From NCBI RefSeq assembly GCF_040703125.1, contig NZ_CP160035.1, forward strand, positions 3,127,001-3,191,000: a stretch of DNA of 64,000 nt, in the 5' to 3' direction. Source of the DNA: Flavobacterium ovatum. Its GTDB lineage: Bacteria; Bacteroidota; Bacteroidia; Flavobacteriales; Flavobacteriaceae. Positions within the stretch are counted from its first letter, which is position 1. The number at the start of each line of letters is the position of its first letter. The notes below the pieces were generated by a model. It ran no database searches, was not told where the DNA came from, and worked only from the letters and a program-made list of their open reading frames with translations. A program made the translations under genes and the position numbers. Shown one piece after another: positions 38,477 to 46,023 of the stretch.

Positions 38477-39340
38477 CTAGTTTTTTCCCATAACATATTT
38501 GTTAATCATATACTGTGTTATGGGTTTCAATGGTTTATCATTTTCTGGATGATATCCAGGATTATTATAAAATTCCAATTCATTTCCTTTTTTGCAATAC
38601 CACACTATCGGCTTATTATGTTTAAAAAAAGTCGTGCTATCGCAAACTTGAATTTTTCTAAAATTGAGCATATTCTCATCTAAAGGTATTTTAGAATATA
38701 AATTCAATACCCCCACTTTATTCTCTTCACAAGTTACCATTTCATAATGGTCATTCTGCCACTGCATACACTTCTCTTTTGGCAAAAGAAAAAATCCCAC
38801 ACCACAAATTACAAAAGTGATCAGTACAGCAATACTTATTTGTTTATAAAAAAACCTATTCCCATTTAGCTCTACACTTGACGCAGCCTTTAGTACCTCA
38901 ATAACATTCTTTTCCTGATTTTTTATTTCATTATTTACAAGACCATCACTTTCTATTTGATTTTCACTCCTCAAATGATTTTCTGCTTTAGAAAATTTTA
39001 AATAAGGTCTTGGTTCAAAACCTACCAAAATTGCGGTAATATTCACTGCTTCCATATCTACTAAATCGGTCTCCCCTTTCAAGAAAGTCTCTATAGGTCT
39101 AAATTTATCCGTCAAATCCTTTAATTTATTGAAAGACGTAGGACTAAACTCAAAGCCGCAGAAAGAGGCAAAACTCATTAAATCATCCTTCTTGGAATTG
39201 TCCTTAAACAATTCAAAACACAAATTCCTCAATTTGGCACGTGACGGATTAAATAAGAAAGTAGAATAATTCCCATATTTCTCAAGCTCATATTGAACTT
39301 TTATGGCTTTTTTATAATCCTCTAAAGTGTTTTTTTTCAT
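38477..39340 (-). CDS. Single-pass membrane protein of unknown function (copy 1)
   Basis: A 287-residue protein taken from the ATG at 39340 (MKKNTLEDYKKAIKVQYELEK); an upstream ATG at 39385 adds 15 residues that do not look native. The N-terminal soluble part of about 140 residues contains SPSRAKLRNLCFELF-like and DKFRPIETFLKGETD stretches that I recall from multi-copy Flavobacterium proteins. One transmembrane helix lies at about 168-190, followed by a roughly 95-residue extracytoplasmic tail with four cysteines. No enzymatic motif. Convergent with the preceding operon and transcribed away from the peptide/sensor genes. Confidence 0.6.
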   Translation of the reverse strand: MKKNTLEDYKKAIKVQYELEKYGNYSTFLFNPSRAKLRNLCFELFKDNSKKDDLMSFASFCGFEFSPTSFNKLKDLTDKFRPIETFLKGETDLVDMEAVNITAILVGFEPRPYLKFSKAENHLRSENQIESDGLVNNEIKNQEKNVIEVLKAASSVELNGNRFFYKQISIAVLITFVICGVGFFLLPKEKCMQWQNDHYEMVTCEENKVGVLNLYSKIPLDENMLNFRKIQVCDSTTFFKHNKPIVWYCKKGNELEFYNNPGYHPENDKPLKPITQYMINKYVMGKN

Positions 39341-39749
39341 GCGTAGATAATATTTTTTTATAGGAATATCGAATTCGCATTTCATTATTAGTGTTTGCGA
39401 CCAAATCTAGACCATGTTCATTTCATAAGCGAATCGGAATTTTCAGGAATCCAAAGGAATTCTAGGAATCTTAGGAATTCCCTGCTATTATCACTTCAAA
39501 ACCTGCTGTTCTTTGCATCAGAATTTGTTGCTGTTCTATTTCGCGATAAGAACAAATGTACAAAACAACTTCTAAAAAAGTGTTGCTATACAGAACTGAA
39601 TTATTATTCCGGGAAGTATAATAAAACCGCTCTGTACCAGCGCACTTCACTTCCCAAAAAACTAGTAATCAATACCGTTAGGCCTTGAAAATTATTCGAT
39701 TCTCATTATCGAACGGCCCAACCTATGTCCAATTTTTAAACTTAAAATC
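39341..39749. other. Gene-free spacer with phased GGAAT repeats (copy 1)
   Basis: GGAAT occurs at 39436, 39446, 39456, 39465 and 39474, that is every 9-10 bp, about one helical turn. A 7-bp inverted repeat GGGAAGT/ACTTCCC follows near 39615-39655. A plus-strand frame at 39395-39688 (TTG start) covers these repeats but codes nothing recognisable, so I do not call it a gene. Confidence 0.5.
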
Positions 39750-39971
39750 ATGAGAAAATTATTTTTTATTGCCGTTTTATCCGTGTCAAGCTTAGTTAAT
39801 GCATCAAATGTTGTATTGAGTACAACAACAACTTTAAAACCAATACTAACCTCCAAAAACAATGAAAAACATGTCGAAAAAGAGAGCTGTATTAGTGTCC
39901 TATTTATAGCAAACGATGGTCCTGGAGATGGTGATATTATTATTTATCCTCCAAAAAGAAAAACAATATAG
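39750..39971 (+). CDS. Small exported peptide precursor (copy 1)
   Basis: A 73-residue product with a typical signal peptide (about 1-18, MRKLFFIAVLSVSSLVNA) and a mature part of about 55 residues ending in NDGPGDGDIIIYPPKRKTI. The C-terminal stretch is Gly/Asp-rich followed by PPKRK. It lies 46 bp upstream of a sensor kinase whose TPR domain is predicted outside the cytoplasm, so it could be a ligand or accessory factor for that kinase; this is inference. No homologous family is known to me. Confidence 0.6.
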   Translation: MRKLFFIAVLSVSSLVNASNVVLSTTTTLKPILTSKNNEKHVEKESCISVLFIANDGPGDGDIIIYPPKRKTI

Positions 39972-40017
39972 ACACATAGTCTAAAATTATTATTATTTTC
40001 GGGGAAAGTTACAGCTA

Positions 40018-41739
40018 ATGCAACGTTCCCCGATTATTATACTTTTCTTATTTTTATTTCTGTTGCCTTTTGTCTGTTGTCAAAAGGAGGCAAAAACTAT
40101 AGAAAAAAACTTTTCTCCTAGCGCAAAATACCAACTTGCTGCAAAATTATCAGCATCGGCTGACTCCTACTTTAAAACAGCAAAATTTGATAGTGCTTTT
40201 TTTAATTACAATAAATCCAAAGAACTTTTTAAAGAAGAAAAAGACAGTACCTTCACCGCTTACAACTTAATAAAACTGGCTAAAATTCAGCAAATATTTG
40301 GCGATTACACTAGTTGTGAAGAAACACTTACTGAAGCTTTAGACTATTCAAAAGATAAGCCCGAATACCTACTAGCCATTCATAACCTATTAGGAATTAC
40401 TTCCAAAGAATTGAAAAATTATGAAGACGCTATTATTTATTATAAAATTGTTTTAAATAAGATACAACAGGAGCATTTGAAAGTTATACCATTGAATAAC
40501 ATTGCTTCTGTTTATATTGAACAAAAAAAATATTCCCAAGCCATACTACTATTAGAACCTAGTTTACAAACTGATATACTAGACAGCCATCCCAAAACAA
40601 AAGCTATTCTGATGGATAATTTAGGTTTTGCATACTCTAAAAATGGTGAATCAAAAAAAGGATTGTCTTTGATGAACAAAGCATTAGCCATTCGTGTTCA
40701 AACCAACGATTCCTACGGAAACATCTCCAGTTATTTGCATTTAGCCGATTATTATCAGGATATTGATTCTCAAAAGTCAAATAAAAATGCTGTCTTAGCA
40801 TACCAAAAAGCGACTCAAACTAAAAGTATAGATGAACAGCTACAAGCGCTTTCATTCTTAATGCTAAATAATCCCCAAAAAGGACAAAATTCTTCTGCAC
40901 AATTATTTGTAAACCTAAATGACAGTATCAAAAAAGTGCGCAATAATGCCAAAAATCAATTTGCCAAAATCAAATACGACGCGAGTAAAGCCACATTAGA
41001 AAACATCAAATACAAAGAAGAAAGATCCGAGATTGCACTTCAACTTCAAACCAAAAAAAATCAAACTTATTTATTTGGATTTGGCTTCCTGCTACTACTC
41101 ATTACCATTATATTTTTGGTGCATTATTTCAAAAATAAAAACAAACAAGCACGCTTACAAGCAAGTTACTCTACGGAAACTCGTATTTCCAAAAAACTTC
41201 ATGATGAACTCGCTAATGATGTTTTCTATGCCATGACTTTTGCCGAAACTCAGGATTTACAAAATCCACTCAAGAAAGAAACCTTATTGGATAATTTGGA
41301 TAAAATTTACAAGCGAACCCGAAATATTTCCAAAGAGAATAGTCCAATTGATACCGGCGAAAACTTTGTTTTTAATTTAAAACAAATGCTCAATAGCTAC
41401 AAATCAAATACGGTTGAAGTTATCATAAAAACCCAAAACCCTATCGATTGGTCCCAAATAGAGGACAATAAAAAAATCGCAATTCAAAGAGTTTTACAAG
41501 AATTGATGGTAAATATGAAAAAATATAGCCAAGCAAATTTTGTTGTAATTGGCTTCGATTCCAACCAAAACAGCCTGTTAATAGACTATTCAGACAACGG
41601 GATTGGCTTCTCCGAAAAATTAATTTTGAAAAATGGTTTGCAAAATGCGGAAAACCGTATTCATGCTATCAATGGACTTCTTACTTTTGACACACAAACC
41701 CATAAAGGATTTAAGGCTAAAATTATAATTCCTAACTAA
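40018..41739 (+). CDS. TPR-containing sensor histidine kinase (copy 1)
   Basis: A 573-residue two-component sensor. The N-terminus has a signal sequence with a possible lipobox (PFVCCQ, Cys20/21), then about six to seven tetratricopeptide repeats (about 35-310, e.g. YEDAIIYYKIVLNKIQ, YSQAILLLEPSLQ, SKKGLSLMNKALAIR), predicted periplasmic. One transmembrane helix is at about 349-371, followed by a dimerisation helix with His395 in LHDELANDVFYAM (HisKA_3-like) and an ATPase domain with ELMVNMKKYSQA (N-box) and DNGIGF. It overlaps in function with the response regulator 9 bp downstream. TPR sensors bind peptides or proteins in other systems. Confidence 0.9.
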   Translation: MQRSPIIILFLFLFLLPFVCCQKEAKTIEKNFSPSAKYQLAAKLSASADSYFKTAKFDSAFFNYNKSKELFKEEKDSTFTAYNLIKLAKIQQIFGDYTSCEETLTEALDYSKDKPEYLLAIHNLLGITSKELKNYEDAIIYYKIVLNKIQQEHLKVIPLNNIASVYIEQKKYSQAILLLEPSLQTDILDSHPKTKAILMDNLGFAYSKNGESKKGLSLMNKALAIRVQTNDSYGNISSYLHLADYYQDIDSQKSNKNAVLAYQKATQTKSIDEQLQALSFLMLNNPQKGQNSSAQLFVNLNDSIKKVRNNAKNQFAKIKYDASKATLENIKYKEERSEIALQLQTKKNQTYLFGFGFLLLLITIIFLVHYFKNKNKQARLQASYSTETRISKKLHDELANDVFYAMTFAETQDLQNPLKKETLLDNLDKIYKRTRNISKENSPIDTGENFVFNLKQMLNSYKSNTVEVIIKTQNPIDWSQIEDNKKIAIQRVLQELMVNMKKYSQANFVVIGFDSNQNSLLIDYSDNGIGFSEKLILKNGLQNAENRIHAINGLLTFDTQTHKGFKAKIIIPN

Positions 41740-41748
41740 TACTGTTTT

Positions 41749-42417
41749 ATGTTTACAAAAGTTTTAATTGCAGATGATATTGATTTCAATGATGTAGGTG
41801 CCGCCCAAATTCTAAACGAATTAGAGGTACTCGAAGTACAATATGCCAAATATTGTGACGAAGCCTTGCTGAAAATAAAAAAAGCACATCAAGATAATAA
41901 TCCGTTTCAATTGCTCATCTCCGATTTGTCTTTCAAGGCAGATCATCAAGTCAACAAACTAAACTCAGGTGAGGAATTGATTCAAGCAGTCAAAGAACTC
42001 TTTCCAGAGATTAAAATAATTGCATTTTCTATCGAAGATCGTCCACATAAAATAAAAGGACTTTTTGATGATCTCAATATCGATGGCTATGTACTAAAAG
42101 GTCGCAATACTATTTATGATCTTAAAGTAGCAGTTCAAAAAACTTTTAACAATGAACCCGATAACATTTCGCCTGAATTGTTATACCTCATGCAAGACAA
42201 AACCACCAGCGAAATCAACCAATACGATATTGTACTCCTCAAAAAACTCTCTTTGGGCATCAGCCAAGAAGGTATGGAAGCCGTTTTAAAACAAGAAGGC
42301 ATCACTCCAAATAGCAAGAGCTCCATCGAGAAACACATCAATAAACTCAAAATATACTTTAAGGCCAACAACGCCACCCATCTAGTAGCCATTGCCAAAG
42401 ATTTAGGCGTCATATAA
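41749..42417 (+). CDS. Response regulator with LuxR-like C-terminal domain (copy 1)
   Basis: Cognate regulator of the TPR kinase. 222 residues: receiver domain about 1-130 with acidic pocket ADD (8-10), phospho-acceptor Asp59 in LLISDLSF and Lys in GYVLKGR; C-terminal helix-turn-helix segment about 160-222 (LSLGISQEGMEAVLKQEG ... SSIEKHINKLKIYFKANNATHLVAIAKDLGVI), which has the arrangement of LuxR/FixJ DNA-binding domains with an insertion. Targets are unknown; the TTACGG palindromes 0.5-0.9 kb downstream are candidates by position only. Followed by a strong terminator. Confidence 0.88.
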   Translation: MFTKVLIADDIDFNDVGAAQILNELEVLEVQYAKYCDEALLKIKKAHQDNNPFQLLISDLSFKADHQVNKLNSGEELIQAVKELFPEIKIIAFSIEDRPHKIKGLFDDLNIDGYVLKGRNTIYDLKVAVQKTFNNEPDNISPELLYLMQDKTTSEINQYDIVLLKKLSLGISQEGMEAVLKQEGITPNSKSSIEKHINKLKIYFKANNATHLVAIAKDLGVI

Positions 42418-42440
42418 ATTTCCGTTTATAATTGCCATAC

Positions 42441-42466
42441 AAAAGCTTCCTTCGGGGAGCTTTTTG
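42441..42466 (+). terminator. Terminator of the TPR kinase/regulator operon (copy 1)
   Basis: AAAAGCTTCC (42441-42450), UUCG tetraloop (42451-42454), GGGAGCTTTTT (42455-42465). It starts 23 bp after the regulator stop. Confidence 0.9.
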
Positions 42467-42506
42467 TTGTTTATACCCTAAGTTAATTTAAGATAGCTTA
42501 AGTATT

Positions 42507-42630
42507 TTGGGCGTGCCCCGCCAAAAAAAGCGGGTCGGGCTAAACGTTACAAGTCCTCAACAAGTTCCGCTATCGCTACACTTGTTTGTGGGCTTTCCTC
42601 TTTTATCCCTCACGCAAAACAGCATTCAGC
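42507..42630. repeat. Dispersed intergenic element, copy B (duplication copy 1)
   Basis: Same ordered blocks as at 8110-8240: TTTGGGCGTGCC, GGGTCGGGCT, CGCTA, ATCCCTCACGCA, then AACAGCATT. Here the left half forms a CCCGCC/GGCGGG-like hairpin. A frame at 42507-42779 over this element is not credible as a gene. 42631-42880 shows nothing else. Confidence 0.55.
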
Positions 42631-42880
42631 TAAACGATTTTGAATTTATAACAACGATTTTTAAATCGTACATGAAAGAGCAAATTGACAAAACATTTCA
42701 TTATTTGTTTAGCATAAATAAGTGTATTGGTTTCCTAAAATCCCCTCTGACATCAAAAAATGTTAATCAAATAGCTTAAATCTATCACCTAAAAGGTATT
42801 TCCCGCATACGCTCAACACTTAAGTCAATGATTAACACAGAAAACAATTCCCAAAATTAACTTTTTCACATTTTTTTACT

Positions 42881-42928
42881 GTGGTTACGGTTTACCGTAA
42901 GGAAATCGTTTTTTATGAAGGTAATTTT
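42881..42928 (+). promoter_or_regulatory. 48-bp repeat with TTACGG palindrome, element R1 (copy 1)
   Basis: Contains the palindrome TTACGGTTTACCGTAA (42885-42900) followed by AAGGAAAT and TTTATGAAGGTA. It matches element R2 at 43273-43320 at roughly three quarters of positions. It lies 62 bp before a small lipopeptide gene and is probably an operator or promoter. Confidence 0.6.
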
Positions 42929-42990
42929 ACCAAAAATCAAGTCGTCATATTAAAATGAAGACGAGCTTATATCCTTAAAAACAAAATAAA

Positions 42991-43131
42991 ATGAGAATTT
43001 TTAAAAATCTAGTTGTCATAACTGCTTTAGTATTTTCTACTGTTATATTAATAAACTGTGAAGGAAGAAAAGGTAAAATTAATGCTTCAATCATAGAAAC
43101 TTCTATTTCCCCTCCAGTTCCAAACAAGTAA
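42991..43131 (+). CDS. Tiny lipopeptide precursor, 46 residues (copy 1)
   Basis: ATG-initiated frame with a hydrophobic signal (residues 7-22) and a possible lipobox LINC with Cys23. The mature part is 24 residues, beginning CEGRKGKINAS and ending in a proline-rich SISPPVPNK. It is preceded by element R1 and followed by two hairpins, giving it the layout of a separate transcription unit. Too short for standard gene finders. I do not recognise it; together with the 73-residue peptide it brackets the TPR sensor genes. Confidence 0.5.
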   Translation: MRIFKNLVVITALVFSTVILINCEGRKGKINASIIETSISPPVPNK

Positions 43132-43196
43132 ATTTTATAATTCATTCACAAAAAAATTAATTACCTACCTATTCACGATTTCAAATCCTTTTACTT

Positions 43197-43247
43197 AAAT
43201 GAAGTTCATAAAACTTCATTTATAAAAGCTTCAAAAGTGGAAGCTTT
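43197..43247 (+). terminator. Two hairpins after the lipopeptide gene (copy 1)
   Basis: AAATGAAGTT (43197-43206) / AACTTCATTT (43212-43221), and AAAAGCTTC (43224-43232) / GAAGCTTT (43240-43247). The T-tail is interrupted, so termination is likely but not certain. Confidence 0.5.
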
Positions 43248-43272
43248 CTGGTTTTTCTGGTATTTAGTTTTT

Positions 43273-43320
43273 GTGATTACGGTTTCCCGTAAGGGAATGA
43301 ATATTTATGGGGGTAGGTTT
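43273..43320 (+). promoter_or_regulatory. 48-bp repeat with TTACGG palindrome, element R2 (copy 1)
   Basis: Palindrome TTACGGTTTCCCGTAA (43277-43292; one asymmetric centre) followed by GGGAATGAATATTTATGG. It lies upstream of the HTH-lipoprotein operon. Between it and the HTH gene is a 21-codon frame (43407-43472) of uncertain reality. Confidence 0.6.
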
Positions 43321-43504
43321 GGAGAATAATAAAACAGAGGCACTTTTCAGCAAATACACACCCTATGTTTCTAAACAAAATTAATTCTAGTAAAAAAATT
43401 TCAGTGATGATCAAATTGAATGCTAGTGAATTAAATAATTTTCGCAAACCAATTCTGATCACTGCATTCTAGTTGCAGTAACGAACAGTATAATTGTAAT
43501 CTAA

Positions 43505-43723
43505 ATGGATATTAGAATCATTATAAGAATACACAATTGCATAAAGAGCAGTTTAACTGGTACTCCTGGTGAACTTAGTCAAAGACTGGAAGTTTCTGAG
43601 CGCACTTTATACAATTATATTTCTTTTATGAAGAACGACTTAAAAGCACCTATACAATTTTGTAAGATTAAAAGAACCTATGAGTATAAAGGAGAGTGTT
43701 ATTTAAAATTTGAGCATAAATAA
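43505..43723 (+). CDS. Small HTH DNA-binding protein (copy 1)
   Basis: A 72-residue protein made up almost entirely of one winged-helix/HTH_11-like domain: GTPGELSQRLEVSERTLYNYI is the helix-turn-helix (about 19-39), preceded by a helix with RIHNCIKSS and followed by a wing-like RTYEYKGECYLKF. Similar single-domain HTH proteins in Bacteroidota often lie beside small secreted-peptide genes. It is probably an autoregulator of the operon it heads (next gene 6 bp downstream) or binds the nearby palindromes; both are inference. Confidence 0.7.
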   Translation: MDIRIIIRIHNCIKSSLTGTPGELSQRLEVSERTLYNYISFMKNDLKAPIQFCKIKRTYEYKGECYLKFEHK

Positions 43724-43729
43724 AATATT

Positions 43730-44140
43730 ATGGGTATTAATTTACAGAAGAAGCTAATTATAAAATTAAGATCAAAATTGATTTGTTTGCTTTTTATTTT
43801 AAGCCTTTCATCATGTCAATCTTTCAAGAAAGATAATTTTTTGAACAGCTTTGAATCATTTGTTAACGATGTTGAATTGAATAGTAAAAATTACAATAAA
43901 AAAGAATGGGCAGATTCAGATAAAGAATATTATGCTTATGTCGAAATAAAATATCCTGAATTTAGAGAGACCATGACTGATGCGGAAATAAATACGACAA
44001 ATGTATTAATAGGGAAATATCAGGCGCTAAAAATCAAATCAGAGATATTGAATATTAAACAAGGTTTAAATGATATTTTGGATCAAGCATCATCTTTTGC
44101 AAATGAAATCGTATCTGACACAACTTCAAATAATAAATAA
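43730..44140 (+). CDS. Small lipoprotein of unknown function (copy 1)
   Basis: A 136-residue product with a basic N-terminus, hydrophobic segment and lipobox SLSSC (Cys29). The mature part is helical and acidic: SFESFVNDVELNSKNYNKKEWADSDKEYYAYVEIKYPEF, then MTDAEINTTNVLIGKYQALKIKSEI. This resembles a family of small Bacteroidota lipoproteins (possibly DUF6565), though I am not certain. It sits between the HTH gene (6 bp) and the large lipoprotein gene (14 bp) and is clearly in the same operon. Confidence 0.65.
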   Translation: MGINLQKKLIIKLRSKLICLLFILSLSSCQSFKKDNFLNSFESFVNDVELNSKNYNKKEWADSDKEYYAYVEIKYPEFRETMTDAEINTTNVLIGKYQALKIKSEILNIKQGLNDILDQASSFANEIVSDTTSNNK

Positions 44141-44154
44141 TTTTAATAATAACC

Positions 44155-45708
44155 ATGAAAAATTTCATAAAAATCAGCTTACCAATAGTCACTTTATTTT
44201 GTCTACAAGGTTGTTGTAAAAAAGAAGATTCAAGTGCTTGGTCAAAATATAAGCCTCTAAACGAGATTGAAAAACATATTGAGGGATATTATGGTGCTTC
44301 ATTAGGAGGAGAAGCTAATCCTAAAACGGGTAATACAGCTGTGTTTGTAGACTTTTCAGACGGATTGATTCAGGCCTATAATAATAATCCTTCAAATGCT
44401 ATTATCATTCAAGCAATTACAAACAAACTTGTTAGTCCAGATATAGAGTGGTTTGCTTTGGGAAACTCAAAAATTACAAAGCTTGATTTAGCAAGTAATC
44501 AAATTTACAATAAAGTTACAGATCCCAAAGAATATAAAGATATAATGGCTCCAATTAAGGGTGCTCTGCAAAAAATAACATCTTCAAATAATGATGCATT
44601 ATTAATTACCGATTTTGAAGAATATACAGGTGATGGCAAAGAGCAATTCGAGAATTATCCTAAAGAATATTTTACAAATTGGTTGGCAAAGGGAAATTCA
44701 ATTACATTTTTCTATACTGATTACTCGGAAATAAACAAAAAATCTGGAATTACTACTTCAAAACATCTCTATTATACAGTGTTTACTCACGGGAAGGCAA
44801 CAGAAACAAGTATGGTTTCACAAATAAGAAATGCTTTAAAAGGAAGGGTAACAACTAAGATATTTGAATTAAATAATAGTCCATATACTATTTCAAATGA
44901 CTATGGAGGTAAAGATAAAACCGGAATAGCTAATAACACTTTATCACAAGTGGCAACAACTATTTTAAATGCATCTGCAGATAAGAATTTACCTTATGAA
45001 GTAATCGGTGTAGAAAATAATTGGGATGATGGTTTAGATAAATATGTTCAAAATATAATTCAAAAAGAAAAAGGACTTTTTATGAATAAATTACTATTGA
45101 ATGCATCTGATCAATCTTCTTATAAATTAAAAAAGATAGCTGTAAAGGTTTATGATGTTTCCGATGATTTTGAAAAATATGCCCGTTGCAACAAAGCTAA
45201 AAATCATATTCCAGTTCTTACCAAAAATGACAAAAAGGATTTGGTTTGGGATGAAAAATCAAAAAATGACCCAATTACTGTTGAATGCTACCAACCTAAC
45301 GAGAAAACAATTGTACCCAACTACCTTTACAAATCAAAGGATTCAACTGCTAATGAATGGTCTGAAGTATTTGATGTTGATAGTGGAATATTCAATAGTC
45401 ATTTAAAAAACGATCCAAAAAAAATCGAGCTAAAATTGATCTTTCATAAGAATTATAAAAAAGATAATTTTAAAAAAGAGGATGCATTAATTAGAATTGA
45501 TTACATAATTGAAGATGTTACTTTCAATGATACAAATCCCCAATTAAATGATTTTCAATGGACTTCCAGTACTGTAAGGGGAAATATTAATACTTCTCTA
45601 TCAGAAGCTATACGAAACACTCTTCAAGATCCAAAAGTAAATCCAAAAAGCAAAATATTATATTCTTATTTCATAAAATTTGGAAATACTACCTCGACAA
45701 GTAATTAA
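44155..45708 (+). CDS. Large lipoprotein with vWA-like domain (copy 1)
   Basis: A 517-residue lipoprotein. Lipobox CLQGC with Cys21, followed by a second Cys22. Residues about 60-210 have an order resembling a von Willebrand A-like Rossmann fold: a first strand NTAVFVDFSDGL, helix, strand IEWFALGNS, then DALLITDFEEY and a strand ITFFYTDYSE. The DFSDG and TDFEE acidic pairs are where metal-binding residues would fall, but a full MIDAS motif is not seen. The C-terminal half is Lys/Asn-rich with no recognisable domain. Function unknown. Followed 27 bp later by a small membrane-protein gene in the same operon. Confidence 0.6.
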   Translation: MKNFIKISLPIVTLFCLQGCCKKEDSSAWSKYKPLNEIEKHIEGYYGASLGGEANPKTGNTAVFVDFSDGLIQAYNNNPSNAIIIQAITNKLVSPDIEWFALGNSKITKLDLASNQIYNKVTDPKEYKDIMAPIKGALQKITSSNNDALLITDFEEYTGDGKEQFENYPKEYFTNWLAKGNSITFFYTDYSEINKKSGITTSKHLYYTVFTHGKATETSMVSQIRNALKGRVTTKIFELNNSPYTISNDYGGKDKTGIANNTLSQVATTILNASADKNLPYEVIGVENNWDDGLDKYVQNIIQKEKGLFMNKLLLNASDQSSYKLKKIAVKVYDVSDDFEKYARCNKAKNHIPVLTKNDKKDLVWDEKSKNDPITVECYQPNEKTIVPNYLYKSKDSTANEWSEVFDVDSGIFNSHLKNDPKKIELKLIFHKNYKKDNFKKEDALIRIDYIIEDVTFNDTNPQLNDFQWTSSTVRGNINTSLSEAIRNTLQDPKVNPKSKILYSYFIKFGNTTSTSN

Positions 45709-45735
45709 TCAAAAAAAACAATAAATTTTAACATT

Positions 45736-46023
45736 ATGACAGCATACTTTATTTCAGCAATTTTTGCAGGAGCAATGATACTTCTAGCAGCATTTATCTC
45801 AAATTCTATCAAGTTTGAAGGAGGTAGCAATCCAACTGACCCTGGTAAAAGAAAAATGTGGTTTTGGATTATGGCTATAATTAATCCTATAGTTTGTTAT
45901 ACTATTGGATGGCTAGTGTTGGCTCCAAATGCAGAGAGTAAACAAATGCAATTTGATGAATATATGGCTGTGCTACCTATTGCAACAGTTGTAGGTTTCT
46001 TTATGCAATTACAACAATACTAG
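45736..46023 (+). pseudogene. Membrane protein gene truncated by the duplication junction
   Basis: The frame codes two clear transmembrane helices (about 4-20 and 43-63) separated by KFEGGSNPTDPGKRKM, and the start of a third (ATVVGFF). Native sequence ends at 46004, within codon 90. The last six residues (MQLQQY) and the stop come from antisense pfkA sequence at the start of copy 2. A complete gene with a longer C-terminus should exist after copy 2, beyond the window. It is the fourth gene of the HTH-lipoprotein operon; function unknown. Confidence 0.75.

Larger units (their letters stand above)
27533..46004. repeat. Tandem duplication, copy 1 (18,472 bp)
   Basis: From 27533 the sequence recurs at 46005, first at an offset of 18,472 and, after one inserted A near 46234, at 18,473 to the window end. 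Every long frame in the unit reappears with an identical protein. The left boundary is inside pfkA and the right boundary inside a membrane-protein gene. No insertion sequence or repeat flanks either edge. Confidence 0.97.

Noticed and set aside
39395..39688. 97-residue plus-strand frame
   Set aside because: TTG start, composition driven by the GGAAT repeats, no signal or domain; antisense or noncoding explanation is simpler.
42507..42779. 90-residue plus-strand frame
   Set aside because: It lies across the dispersed GC-rich element, whose other copy at 8110-8240 does not keep the frame.
46005..46023. 16-bp match between the junction and sequence before the copy 1 pfkA segment, read as microhomology
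   Set aside because: Those bases are simply the first bases of copy 2. Microhomology can only be judged from the sequence after copy 2, which is outside the window.
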